A stretch of 64,000 bases of DNA from Streptomyces sp. GSL17-111 (GTDB lineage: Bacteria > Actinomycetota > Actinomycetes > Streptomycetales > Streptomycetaceae). The position numbers and the translations under genes are program-made. The stretch lies in the NCBI RefSeq assembly GCF_037911585.1, contig NZ_JBAJNS010000001.1:438001-502000 (forward strand), in the 5' to 3' direction. Below, piece by piece: positions 52,884-60,686 of this stretch; position 1 is the stretch's first letter, and each line of letters begins with the position of its first letter. The notes under the pieces were generated by a model. The model worked only from the letters and a program-made list of their open reading frames with translations, was not told the DNA's origin and did no database searches.

Positions 52884-53561
52884 ATGAACAGCTTCCGTCG
52901 CGTCCGTCGTTCCGCCGTGGCCGTCGTCGCCGCCGCCGTCCTCCCGCTGGCCATCACCGCCTGCGGCTCCGACGGTGACTCCGCGAGCGACGACTCCACC
53001 GCCGCCGCGCAGGAGGAGACCAGCGAGCCCACCGATGACACCGAGGGCACCGAGGACTCGGACGCAACCGAGGACGCCATGACGGCCGAGCCGTTCGGTC
53101 CCGGCTGCGCCGCCGTCCCGGAGGACGGCGAGGGCAGCTTCGACGGGATGGCCCAGGACCCGGTCGCCACCGCCGCCTCCAACAACCCGGCCCTGTCCAC
53201 CCTGGTGACCGCCGTCACGGAGGCCGGACTGGTCGACACGCTCAACAGCGCGGAGGACATCACGGTCTTCGCGCCGACCAACGACGCCTTCGCCGAGATC
53301 CCCGAGGAGGACCTGAACGCGCTGCTGGCCGACAAGGAGCAGCTGACGCAGGTGCTGACCTACCACGTCGTCGGTGAGCGCCTGGAGCCCGCCGACCTGG
53401 AGAACGGCACCTTCAAGACGCTGGCCGAGCAGGAGGTGAAGACCTCGGGCTCCGGTGAGGAGTACCAGGTCAACGACAGCTCCAACGTCGTGTGCGGCAA
53501 CGTGCAGACCTCCAACGCCACGGTCTACATCGTGGACGAGGTGCTGATGCCGCAGTCCTGA
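52884..53561 (+). CDS. Fasciclin-domain lipoprotein, MPT70/MPT83-like
   Basis: 225 residues. The lipobox LAITAC gives a lipidated Cys27, followed by a Ser/Thr/Glu/Asp-rich spacer to about residue 70. The FAS1 domain follows: GPGCAAVPEDGEGSF, DPVATAASNNPALSTLVTAVTEAGLVDTLN, ITVFAPTNDAFAEIP, VLTYHVVGERL and NVQTSNATVYIVDEVLMP. This is the arrangement of mycobacterial MPT83, whose gene is SigK-controlled. FAS1 domains mediate surface adhesion. GGAGAG precedes the ATG; transcription probably comes from the molybdopterin gene promoter, with a terminator just downstream. Confidence 0.93.
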   Translation: MNSFRRVRRSAVAVVAAAVLPLAITACGSDGDSASDDSTAAAQEETSEPTDDTEGTEDSDATEDAMTAEPFGPGCAAVPEDGEGSFDGMAQDPVATAASNNPALSTLVTAVTEAGLVDTLNSAEDITVFAPTNDAFAEIPEEDLNALLADKEQLTQVLTYHVVGERLEPADLENGTFKTLAEQEVKTSGSGEEYQVNDSSNVVCGNVQTSNATVYIVDEVLMPQS

Positions 53562-53571
53562 TCCCCTCGAC

Positions 53572-53608
53572 CGATGCCGCCGCCCGACCGGCCCGGGCGG
53601 CGGCATCG
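53572..53608 (+). terminator. Terminator after the fasciclin gene
   Basis: Perfect 15-bp stem CGATGCCGCCGCCCG/CGGGCGGCGGCATCG with a 7-base loop, ten bases after the stop. It closes the SigK locus. Confidence 0.87.
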
Positions 53609-53783
53609 CCGTGTCTCCACCCGGCCGCGCCATGGAAGCACCTTGCCGCATCGTGGAGCGGGCCGTAATTTCACCCGCAGGGCGTGTGCGACGAGTTCAC
53701 GCACGGGCCTCACCCCCCACACCGGACCGCTCACCGGCCGCCCACCGAGCGCCCGGACAGCGCGGTCCGCGAGAAGAGGACTC

Positions 53784-54743
53784 ATGGACCTGGAGCTACG
53801 GCACCTGAAGGTGATCCGCGCGATAGCCGACGCGGGGAGCCTCACCCGTGCGGCCACCGCGCTCGGCCTCGCACAGTCCGCGCTGAGCGGACAGCTCAAG
53901 CGGATCGAACGCGCCCTCGGCGGGGCTTTGTTCGTCCGCGACCGCACCGGCGCCCATCCGACGCCGCTCGGCGAGCTCGTTCTGGACCGCTCGCGCGTCC
54001 TGCTGCCCGCGATGCGTCAACTGGAGGAGGACGCGCGTCGGTTCGCCCGCTCCTGGGGCTCGGCTCCGCGCTTCCGGATCGGCGGCACCCACGGGCCGCT
54101 GCTGGGCGGCCTGGTGGACCGTCTGGCCGGTGCCCACCCCACGGCTCCGGTGAGCACCTGCACGGCCTGGTCGGTGACCGAACTGGCCGACATGGTGGCG
54201 CAGGCCCGGCTCGACTTCGCTCTGGTCGGCGTGTGCGGGGACGGTACGCCCCCGGCGACCGGGCGGTTGGAGTGGCAGTTCGTCGGGCGCGACCCGGTCT
54301 TCGTGATGCTGGCCGAGGACCATCCGTGCGCGGACGAGGAGGAGCTGGAGCTGGGCAAGCTCGCCCAGGAACGGTGGGTCGCGGCCCCGGGGAGCGGCTG
54401 CTTCACCGACTGCTTCACCGCCGCCTGCACCCAGGCGGGGTTCACCCCCGTCTCCCTCTTCGAGACGGACATCGCGGCCTGTGTGCACCTGGTCCAGGTG
54501 GGGCGGGCCGTCGGACTGTGCCGGGCGACGTTCCCCCCGACACCCGGCGTGGTGACGGTGCCCCTGGCCGGGACGCCGCTGAGCTGGCGTCACCTGATCG
54601 GCCACGACCGCAACTCCCCGGCGGCCGAGGCGGCACCCGCCGTCGTCGTGCACGCGCGCGCGGCGCACCGGGACGCGGCCGCCCGCAGCCCGCGCTACAG
54701 CCGCTGGCTGGAGGCCAACCCCCATTTCCACCTGGGTGGTTGA
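53784..54743 (+). CDS. LysR family transcriptional regulator
   Basis: 319 residues. Winged helix-turn-helix at 1-60: MDLELRHLKVIRAIADAGSLTRAATALGLAQSALSGQLKRIERALGG read in pieces, then LFVRDRTGAHPTPLGELVLDRSRVLL. The C-terminal half is a periplasmic-binding-like effector domain (FRIGGTHGPLLGGLVDRL, DFALVGVCGDG, DIAACVHLVQVGRAVGL). This subtype in Streptomyces often sits next to secreted protease genes. It is 122 bp upstream of the protease gene in the same direction and may control it through the inverted repeat at 54796. AGAGGA precedes ATG 53784. Confidence 0.9.
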   Translation: MDLELRHLKVIRAIADAGSLTRAATALGLAQSALSGQLKRIERALGGALFVRDRTGAHPTPLGELVLDRSRVLLPAMRQLEEDARRFARSWGSAPRFRIGGTHGPLLGGLVDRLAGAHPTAPVSTCTAWSVTELADMVAQARLDFALVGVCGDGTPPATGRLEWQFVGRDPVFVMLAEDHPCADEEELELGKLAQERWVAAPGSGCFTDCFTAACTQAGFTPVSLFETDIAACVHLVQVGRAVGLCRATFPPTPGVVTVPLAGTPLSWRHLIGHDRNSPAAEAAPAVVVHARAAHRDAAARSPRYSRWLEANPHFHLGG

Positions 54744-54795
54744 CGGGTCGGAAACAGGAGGTGGCCTCCATCACACCGTAAGAGGTGTTCTTTGG

Positions 54796-54810
54796 CAGGT
54801 ACACGACCTG
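54796..54810 (+). promoter_or_regulatory. Inverted repeat CAGGT-N5-ACCTG upstream of the protease gene
   Basis: CAGGT-ACACG-ACCTG, 56 bp before ATG 54866, has the size of a LysR half-site pair. A second short repeat, GGAGG-TGG-CCTCC, lies about 35 bp further upstream. Candidate operator for the adjacent LysR protein. Confidence 0.4.
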
Positions 54811-54865
54811 GTGGTTCCGGGGCTAACTTCTTCAGCGCACCCCCCAAACACTGAGGAGAACCCCC

Positions 54866-56020
54866 ATGCTCCACAGGACACGTGTGATCGCGGGCGCCGC
54901 CGTGGCGATCGCCGCACTGGGCATCTCGACGCTCCCCGCCACCGCGGGAGCGGCCGAGGCCCCCAAGGCCGACACCGCCGCCCAGCTGCCCGCCGGCATG
55001 CTGAAGGCCATGGAACGCGACCTCGGCCTCACCCAGGCCCAGGCCAAGACGCGGGTCGCGAACGAGGCCGAGGCGAGCACGCTCGCCCCCCGGCTGGAGA
55101 AGGCACTCGGCGACGAGTTCAGCGGCGCGTGGGTGACGGGCCCCACCGCCGAACTGGTCGTCGCGACCGCCGACCGCGGCCAGGCCGCCGCGATCGAGCG
55201 GGCCGGCGCGAGAGCCGAGGTCGTCGAGCACAGCCTGGCCGAGCTGGAGTCGGTCCGGGCGAAGCTGGACCGGGCCGCGAAGGGCGACAAGAAGAACGCC
55301 GCCGACGCCGCCGTGTGGTACGTCGACACCCGCTCCAACAGCGTCGTCGTGCACGCCGAGGACACGGCCGCCGCCAAGAAGTTCGTCGCCGCGAGCGGCG
55401 CGGACCGCGACGCCGTCAAGGTCGTGCGCTCCGACGAGCAGCCCCGGCCGCTGTACGACATCGTGGGCGGCGACGCCTACTACATGGGCAGCGGCGGCCG
55501 CTGCTCGGTCGGCTTCTCCGTGCGCCGCGGGTCCACCCCGGGCTTCGCGACCGCCGGGCACTGCGGTCGGTACGGCACGTCCACCTCCGGCTACAACGGG
55601 GCCTCGCAGGGCACCTTCCAGGGGTCCTCGTTCCCCGGCAACGACATGGCCTGGGTGGCTGTGAACAGCAACTGGAACCCGACGCCGTACGTGCGTGGCA
55701 GCAGCTACCGCGTGGCCGGTTCGAACCAGGCCCCCGTCGGTTCGTCCATCTGCCGCTCCGGCTCGACGACCGGCTGGCACTGCGGCTACGTCCAGCAGTA
55801 CAACTCCACCGTCCGGTACCCGCAGGGCACCGTCTACGGTCTGGTCCGCACGAGCGTCTGCGCCGAACCGGGTGACTCCGGCGGCTCGTACATCTCCGGC
55901 AGCCAGGCCCAGGGCGTGACGTCCGGCGGCTCGGGCAACTGCTCCTCCGGCGGCACCACGTACCACCAGCCGATCAACGAGATCCTGAACTCCTACGGTC
56001 TCACGCTGGTGACCGGCTGA
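54866..56020 (+). CDS. Secreted chymotrypsin-like serine protease (streptogrisin/alpha-lytic type preproenzyme)
   Basis: 384 residues. Sec signal 1-30 (VIAGAAVAIAALGISTLPATAGAA), alpha-lytic-type pro-region about 31-197 acting as folding chaperone, and a mature S1E protease from about Asp198-Ile199 (YDIVGGDAYY). The triad is His232 (ATAGHCG), Asp260 (GNDMAWV) and Ser338 (EPGDSGGSY). Six Cys in the mature part should form three disulfides. No chitin-binding domain follows, so it is of streptogrisin B/D size. It degrades proteins in the medium. Confidence 0.95.
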   Translation: MLHRTRVIAGAAVAIAALGISTLPATAGAAEAPKADTAAQLPAGMLKAMERDLGLTQAQAKTRVANEAEASTLAPRLEKALGDEFSGAWVTGPTAELVVATADRGQAAAIERAGARAEVVEHSLAELESVRAKLDRAAKGDKKNAADAAVWYVDTRSNSVVVHAEDTAAAKKFVAASGADRDAVKVVRSDEQPRPLYDIVGGDAYYMGSGGRCSVGFSVRRGSTPGFATAGHCGRYGTSTSGYNGASQGTFQGSSFPGNDMAWVAVNSNWNPTPYVRGSSYRVAGSNQAPVGSSICRSGSTTGWHCGYVQQYNSTVRYPQGTVYGLVRTSVCAEPGDSGGSYISGSQAQGVTSGGSGNCSSGGTTYHQPINEILNSYGLTLVTG

Positions 56021-56044
56021 CGTAAGCGCCCGTCAGGGCACGGC

Positions 56045-56353
56045 TCAGCGCGCACCATGGCCCGCCGCGATCTCCTCGATCCGGCGGGCCAGTCGCGTGT
56101 CCAGCTCCGTGACGCGACCGCCGACGCTGTGGGTGTTCACCGCGACGCCGACGGTGTCGTAGCCGAGCGCCACGTCGGAGTGGTGGTCCAGCTCCTCGTG
56201 GAGTGCGGCGATGTGCATGACCAGGGCGGCGGCCGGCAGATGGCCGGGCAGGCGGTAGGTGCGGGTCAGCCGATGGCGCTCGTGCCGCCAGCCGGGCAGG
56301 TCGGCGAGTGCGGTCGACAGTGCGGCGTCGCTGAGGTGCTCGGGTGCGGGCAT
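56045..56353 (-). CDS. 4a-hydroxytetrahydrobiopterin dehydratase (PCD/DCoH)
   Basis: 102 residues; ATG 56353 is preceded by GGAGAGGAA. The PCD active-site motif is HEELDHHSDVALGYDTVGVAVNTHSVGG (His-His pair, with Ser in place of the common Pro) and DLPGWRHERHRLTRTY is the usual N-terminal strand. It regenerates oxidised pterin cofactor. No aromatic hydroxylase is in the window. Convergent with the protease gene; downstream of the NAPE-PLD-like gene on the same strand. Confidence 0.92.
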   Translation of the reverse strand: MPAPEHLSDAALSTALADLPGWRHERHRLTRTYRLPGHLPAAALVMHIAALHEELDHHSDVALGYDTVGVAVNTHSVGGRVTELDTRLARRIEEIAAGHGAR

Positions 56354-56435
56354 GATGGCGTTCCTCTCCACGGGCGGATTCACGGACGGACGGCGGGCCG
56401 ACGGGAGTGACGGCCTCACGCCGCCGGCCGACGGT

Positions 56436-57458
56436 TCAGGGCAGGGTGCGGGAGCCCCCCACGGGGAGTGTCCAGAGGTCCTCGGGCGGACGCCCGTCCG
56501 CCGCCCACTCCTCGCGGACCCGGATCAGCGGCTCCAGGGGCGGCTCGCTCGACAGCAGGAACGTCGCCCAGTGCATCGGGGCCATCCGGGCCGCGCCGAG
56601 GTCGCGGCAGGCCCGTACCGCCTCCCGGGGATCGGTGTGCACCGACCGCAACAGGGAGCGCGGCGCGTAGGCGCCGATGGGCAGCAGCGCGAGGTCGATG
56701 CCGGGGTACCGGCGGCCGATCTCGGCGAACCAGTGCCCGTACCCGGTGTCCCCCGCGAAGTGCACCCGGCGGCCGTCCGGCGCGGTGAGCATCCACCCGC
56801 CCCACAGCGAGCGGCAGGTGTCCAGCAGCCCGCGCTTCGACCAGTGGTGGGCGGGGACGAAGTCCAGCCGGACGCTTCCGCCGCCCGGCGCGGGGAGCTC
56901 GGCCGCCTCCCACCAGTCCAGTTCCGTCACCCGGGTGAACCGGCGGCGTGCGCACCAGCGGGCCAGCCCGGCCGGGACGAACAGCGGGGTCCCGCGCGGC
57001 AGCCGCGCCAGCGTCGCCGCGTCGAGGTGGTCGTAGTGGTTGTGCGAGATGACGACGGCGTCGACGGGCGGCAGCGCCTCCCAGGCCACGCCCACCGGGG
57101 TGACCCGTTCGGGTGTGCCGAGGATCCTCCGGGACCACACCGGGTCCGTCAGCACGGTGAGCCCGGCGATGCTCACGACCCAGCTGGCATGTCCGGCCCA
57201 GGTCACCGCGACCGTCCGCGGGCCGGCCTCGGGCAGCGGGCCGGGCTCCACCGGCAGCCGGGGCACCTGCGCCCGCACGTCCTCCGCGCGCGGCCGGAAG
57301 CGGCCCGTGAGGCCGGCGCGCAGCACGGCCCCGGTGCCGGGCAGCGGCTCGGTGAGCCGGTCGGCGAAGCTTCGCGGCCGACGGCCGCGCCGCTCACCGG
57401 CGGGGCGCGGCGGCGCGGCGGGCCGCGACGAGCCGGTGTCCTCGTGCTGTTCCGTCAT
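56436..57458 (-). CDS. MBL-fold hydrolase, NAPE-phospholipase D-like
   Basis: 340 residues. Metallo-beta-lactamase fold with two-metal motif ISHNHYDHLD (about 138-147), later ligands in VPAHHWSKRG and FAGDTGYG, and APMHWATF at the end. TWAGHASWVVSIAGLTVLTDPVWS and CRSLWGGWML match N-acyl-phosphatidylethanolamine phospholipase D and its bacterial relatives rather than beta-lactamases. It would cleave a phosphodiester, possibly of a membrane lipid. A basic Pro-rich N-terminus of 45 residues may bind membranes. ATG 57458 overlaps the stop of the aminotransferase-like gene. Confidence 0.88.
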   Translation of the reverse strand: MTEQHEDTGSSRPAAPPRPAGERRGRRPRSFADRLTEPLPGTGAVLRAGLTGRFRPRAEDVRAQVPRLPVEPGPLPEAGPRTVAVTWAGHASWVVSIAGLTVLTDPVWSRRILGTPERVTPVGVAWEALPPVDAVVISHNHYDHLDAATLARLPRGTPLFVPAGLARWCARRRFTRVTELDWWEAAELPAPGGGSVRLDFVPAHHWSKRGLLDTCRSLWGGWMLTAPDGRRVHFAGDTGYGHWFAEIGRRYPGIDLALLPIGAYAPRSLLRSVHTDPREAVRACRDLGAARMAPMHWATFLLSSEPPLEPLIRVREEWAADGRPPEDLWTLPVGGSRTLP

Positions 57459-58564
57459 CGTCGACTCCCCGTGGATGAGTGGCCCGTCAGGTCGGCCAGG
57501 GCGGCTTCCACCCTCGCCAACGCCTCGTGCCCGTCCCGGTGTTCCGGTGCCGGGGCGGCCGGTGCGGCGGCGGTCAGCCGGACGTGCAGGGCGCCCGGAC
57601 GGTCCCCGAAGCGGTGGCCGCCCAGCACTCCGGTGCCGAGCCGCACGACGAGCGCGGCCTCCAAGGTAGCGGCGTCCGTGGCACCGCGCGCGGCCAGCTG
57701 CGGGCGCAGGGGCTCAAGATCCGCGTAGACGTGCCGCCCGGCCTGCGGTGGCCGGCACACCCCACCCGCGGCCGCCACCGCCCGGCTCAGCGCCCCGGTG
57801 TGGCGCCCTGCGGCGCGGGCGGCCGCTTCCGCTTCGGCCCGCAGCTCCACCGGCTCCTCCAGCGCCCGCGCCACGGCCCGCGCGTCGCCCGCGTGCGCGT
57901 CCAGCGCGTCCAGCACGTGCCGGACGGCCCCGGCCCGGGCCTCCCCGCGCGCGGTGGCGGGGAACCGGGCCAGCGCCGCGCCCGGCCCCTCCGCCCCCTC
58001 CGCCCCGGGCAACGGCGCGGCACGGGGGTCGGTGAGGACGACGACGTCCTCGGCGTCGGCTCCGTTCGGGTGCAGGATCTCCGCCGGGGAGACGATCACG
58101 GTGGCGTGCGGGTCGTGCGAGGTGTCGCGCAGGCTCTCGTCACTGACGATGACCAGGCCCTCCCCAGCCGCCGCCTCGCACACCTCGTGCAGCAGCTCCG
58201 GCGGCGGCACGGTCCCGGTGGGGTCGTCGACGACGGAGAGCAGCAGGACACCGGGGCGCAGGCCCGCCGCCCGGTCCCGGCGCACGGCCTCCAGCAGGGC
58301 GAACGGATCGGGCACACCGCCGCACTCGGCGGGCGTCGGCAACCGGTGCGGCGCGCGGCCGAGCAGCAGGGCCTGCGCCAGGTGCCGGACGGGACCGGGC
58401 GCGGGCACGTAGACACGGTCCGGCGTCGCGGCCAGCAGGGCGAGGAGCAGCAGGTCGGCGCTGCGCGCCGGCACCACCTGTGCGGTTTCGGTGGGCAGGC
58501 CGCGCCGCCGCCAGTAGCCGCAGGCGGCGACCCTGAGGTTCGGGCTCCCGCCCTCTTCGCGCAT
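57455..58564 (-). CDS. Aminotransferase-fold (class I/II) protein, probably lacking the PLP lysine
   Basis: 369 residues. The fold of class I aminotransferases is traceable: GSPNLRVAACGYWRRRGLP, VVPARSADLLLLALL, SVVDDPTGTVPPPELLHEVCEAA (the NPTG-like region) and VIVSDESLRDTSHDP (the SDE strand). Where the PLP lysine is expected, after VVVLTD, the sequence is PRAAPLPGAEG, with no Lys; indeed almost no Lys occurs in the protein. RPPQAGRHVYADL and the C-terminal VRLTAAAP follow. Probably a non-catalytic member conserved in Streptomyces. Downstream of the sigma gene after a hairpin; coupled to the hydrolase gene. Confidence 0.78.
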   Translation of the reverse strand: MREEGGSPNLRVAACGYWRRRGLPTETAQVVPARSADLLLLALLAATPDRVYVPAPGPVRHLAQALLLGRAPHRLPTPAECGGVPDPFALLEAVRRDRAAGLRPGVLLLSVVDDPTGTVPPPELLHEVCEAAAGEGLVIVSDESLRDTSHDPHATVIVSPAEILHPNGADAEDVVVLTDPRAAPLPGAEGAEGPGAALARFPATARGEARAGAVRHVLDALDAHAGDARAVARALEEPVELRAEAEAAARAAGRHTGALSRAVAAAGGVCRPPQAGRHVYADLEPLRPQLAARGATDAATLEAALVVRLGTGVLGGHRFGDRPGALHVRLTAAAPAAPAPEHRDGHEALARVEAALADLTGHSSTGSRR

Positions 58565-58605
58565 CCGTGCCCTCCGCTGCCGCTCCTTACTCCACGATCG
58601 CAGTT

Positions 58606-58632
58606 CCCCGGCGCCGCCGCGCGGCGCCGGGG
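58606..58632 (-). terminator. Hairpin between the sigma factor gene and the aminotransferase-like gene
   Basis: Perfect 12-bp stem CCCCGGCGCCGC/GCGGCGCCGGGG with a 3-base loop, starting six bases after the sigma gene stop. It should end or attenuate transcription into the aminotransferase-like gene. Confidence 0.72.
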
Positions 58633-58638
58633 CGGTGG

Positions 58639-59454
58639 TCAGTTCCGGAGGCGGACCGCCGACCGCTCGACGTCCGCGTGCAGGCGGTCGCAGGTGCGGT
58701 TCAGCAGCCGTGAGACGTGCATCTGGGAGATGCCGAGGTGCTCGGCTATGCGGCTCTGCGTCATGTCGCAGAAGAAGCGCATGTAGAGGATGTGGCGTTC
58801 ACGCTCGGACAGCCGGCGCAGGGAGGGTTTGACCGCCTCGCGGGCGAGGACGAGGTCGTAGCCGCTCTCGCGCGTGCCGAGGGCGTCCATGAGGGAGAAG
58901 CCGTCGTCGGAGCTGGGCGTCTCCGCGTCGAGGGAGAGCGTGCTGTAGCTCTCCATCGCTTCGGAGCCCGCGCGCACCTCCTCCTCGGTGAGCCCGGTGT
59001 GCTCGGCGACGCGGCTGACGCTGGGGGCGTGGGTGTCGAGCCCGGTGTTGAGCTGACGGTGCGCGGTGCGGACCCGGTTGCGGAGTTCCTGCACCCGGCG
59101 GGGTACGTGCAGGCCCCAGGTGTGGTCGCGGAAGTGGCGCTTGATCTCACCGACGATCGTCGGGACGGCGAAGCTCTCGAAGGCGCTGCCGTGCGCCGGG
59201 TCGTACCGGCCCACCGCCTTCACCAGACCGAGGGCGGCCACCTGTTCCAGGTCCTCCAGCGATTCGCCGCGGTTGCGGAACTGGCGGGCCAGTCGCCGGG
59301 CCATGGGCATCCAGGCGCGGACGATCTCCTGGCTCAGCTCCTCGCGTTCGAGCCCCTCCGGGAGGCCGGCCAGCCGGCGGAAGCGCTCGGCCGTGTCGGG
59401 GGCGTCGTCGTGCGGATGGCGTGTGCTGCGGTTGCGCGGTGCTGCGAGGGTCAT
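58639..59454 (-). CDS. SigB/SigF/SigG-family RNA polymerase sigma factor
   Basis: 271 residues, group 3 sigma. Region 2: SLEDLEQVAALGLVKAVGRYDPAHGSAFESFAVPTIVGEIKRHFRDHTWGLHVPRR (split), region 3: LRNRVRTAHRQLNTGLDTHAPSVSRVAEHTGLTEEEV (split), region 4: LSERERHILYMRFFCDMTQSRIAEHLGISQMHVSRLL (split). ATG 59454 follows GGGAGAG by about seven bases. Streptomyces carries several such paralogues for osmotic and general stress. A SigB-type promoter (GTTT-N15-GGGTAA) 129 bp upstream suggests control by itself or a paralogue. No anti-sigma gene is adjacent. Confidence 0.93.
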   Translation of the reverse strand: MTLAAPRNRSTRHPHDDAPDTAERFRRLAGLPEGLEREELSQEIVRAWMPMARRLARQFRNRGESLEDLEQVAALGLVKAVGRYDPAHGSAFESFAVPTIVGEIKRHFRDHTWGLHVPRRVQELRNRVRTAHRQLNTGLDTHAPSVSRVAEHTGLTEEEVRAGSEAMESYSTLSLDAETPSSDDGFSLMDALGTRESGYDLVLAREAVKPSLRRLSERERHILYMRFFCDMTQSRIAEHLGISQMHVSRLLNRTCDRLHADVERSAVRLRN

Positions 59455-59582
59455 GCGGGTCTCTCCCAAGCGGGGTCGTACTGCGGGGCACGGGAGGGAC
59501 ACGCCACCGGACCAGTGGGCACCCGGGCGGCGGTCGTGACGCTCCCAAGGATGTGCCTACGGTCCGAAGCACGACGGGGCGA

Positions 59583-59607
59583 TTACCCCTGACTGCGGGG
59601 ACGAAAC
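59583..59607 (-). promoter_or_regulatory. SigB-type promoter of the sigma factor gene
   Basis: On the minus strand GTTT (59607-59604), 15 bases, then GGGTAA (59588-59583), matching the SigB consensus GTTT-N14-16-GGGTAY except for the last base. Confidence 0.6.
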
Positions 59608-59610
59608 AAG

Positions 59611-59635
59611 GTTTTTCACTCCCTTCACGCGGTAC
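59611..59635 (+). promoter_or_regulatory. SigB-type promoter of the F420 oxidoreductase gene
   Basis: GTTT (59611-59614), 15 bases, then CGGTAC (59630-59635), five of six consensus bases. It starts only three bases from the opposing GTTT of the sigma gene promoter. Confidence 0.55.
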
Positions 59636-59682
59636 CCGGACTCTGTTCGCGATCTTGCGACGACATGGTGGGTGAACGGGTG

Positions 59683-60651
59683 ATGACCGAGTACGGGTAC
59701 TTCCTCGCCTGCGAGGACCACGGGCCGAAGGCCCTGGTGGAGCAGGCGAGAATGGCGGAGGACGCGGGGTTCACGGCGCTGTGGATCTCGGACCACTTCC
59801 ACCCGTGGACGGACGCACAGGGTCACAGCCCCTTCGTGTGGTCGGTGATCGGCGCGCTGTCGCAGGTCACGTCCCTGCCGGTGCAGACGGCGGTCACCTG
59901 CCCCACCGTGCGCGTGCACCCGGTGGTGGCCGCGCACGCGGCGGCGACCGCGGCCGTCCAGCTGGACGGCCGCTTCCGGTTCGGCGTGGGCAGCGGCGAG
60001 GCGCTGAACGAGCACGTCACCGGTGAGCGCTGGCCGCCCGCCGCCGTCCGGCTGGAGATGCTGGAGGAGGCGGTGGAGGTGATGCGCAGGCTCCACACGG
60101 GAGAGCGGGTCACCCATTACGGCCGTCACTACACCGTCGAGAACGCCCGGCTCTACGACCTGCCGGAGGAGCCGGTGCCGATCGACGTCTCCGGTTTCGG
60201 CCCGGCCGCCATCGAACTGGCCGCCCGGATCGGCGACGGCTTCGTCTGCGCGGGCCCGCAGGAGGAGTCCGTGCGGCGGTTCCACCACGCCGGAGGGGGA
60301 CGGCAGGGCGGGCAGGCCCCGACCTTCACCGGGCTCAAGGCGGCCTACGACCGCAGCCGCGACGAGGCGGTGCGCACGGTGCATCGCCGCTGGCCCAACC
60401 TGTTCCTCCCCGGTGAGCTGGGACAGGTCCTGCCGACACCGGCCCACTTCGAGCAGGCGGCCGAGCTGGTGACGGAGGCGCAGGTGGCACGGTCCCCGAT
60501 CCCCTGCGGTCCGGACCCCGAAGCCCACATCGCCTCGCTGCGCAGCGGTGCCGAGGCGGGCTTCGACCGGGTCTTCACGAGCCAGCTCGGTTCCGACGTG
60601 CGGGGGTTCTTCGACTTCTACCGCACCGAGGTCCTGCCCCGGCTCACCTGA
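59683..60651 (+). CDS. F420-dependent LLM-class oxidoreductase (TIGR03557 type)
   Basis: 322 residues, luciferase-like TIM barrel. YGYFLACEDHGPKALVEQARMAEDAGFTALWISDHFHPW (split) is the coenzyme F420-dependent glucose-6-phosphate-dehydrogenase-like start; RFRFGVGSGEALNEHVTGERWPP is the F420 phosphate-binding segment and FSGFGPAAIELAARIGDGF-type VSGFGPAAIELAARIGDGF follows. ATG 59683 or GTG 59680 are favoured; ATG 59665 would add six residues. It reduces or oxidises a small substrate with F420. It leads the stress-type operon with the Vms1-like gene. Confidence 0.88.
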   Translation: MTEYGYFLACEDHGPKALVEQARMAEDAGFTALWISDHFHPWTDAQGHSPFVWSVIGALSQVTSLPVQTAVTCPTVRVHPVVAAHAAATAAVQLDGRFRFGVGSGEALNEHVTGERWPPAAVRLEMLEEAVEVMRRLHTGERVTHYGRHYTVENARLYDLPEEPVPIDVSGFGPAAIELAARIGDGFVCAGPQEESVRRFHHAGGGRQGGQAPTFTGLKAAYDRSRDEAVRTVHRRWPNLFLPGELGQVLPTPAHFEQAAELVTEAQVARSPIPCGPDPEAHIASLRSGAEAGFDRVFTSQLGSDVRGFFDFYRTEVLPRLT

Positions 60652-60686
60652 CCACCGCACAACCCCCTACCCGGGAGACGTACTTC

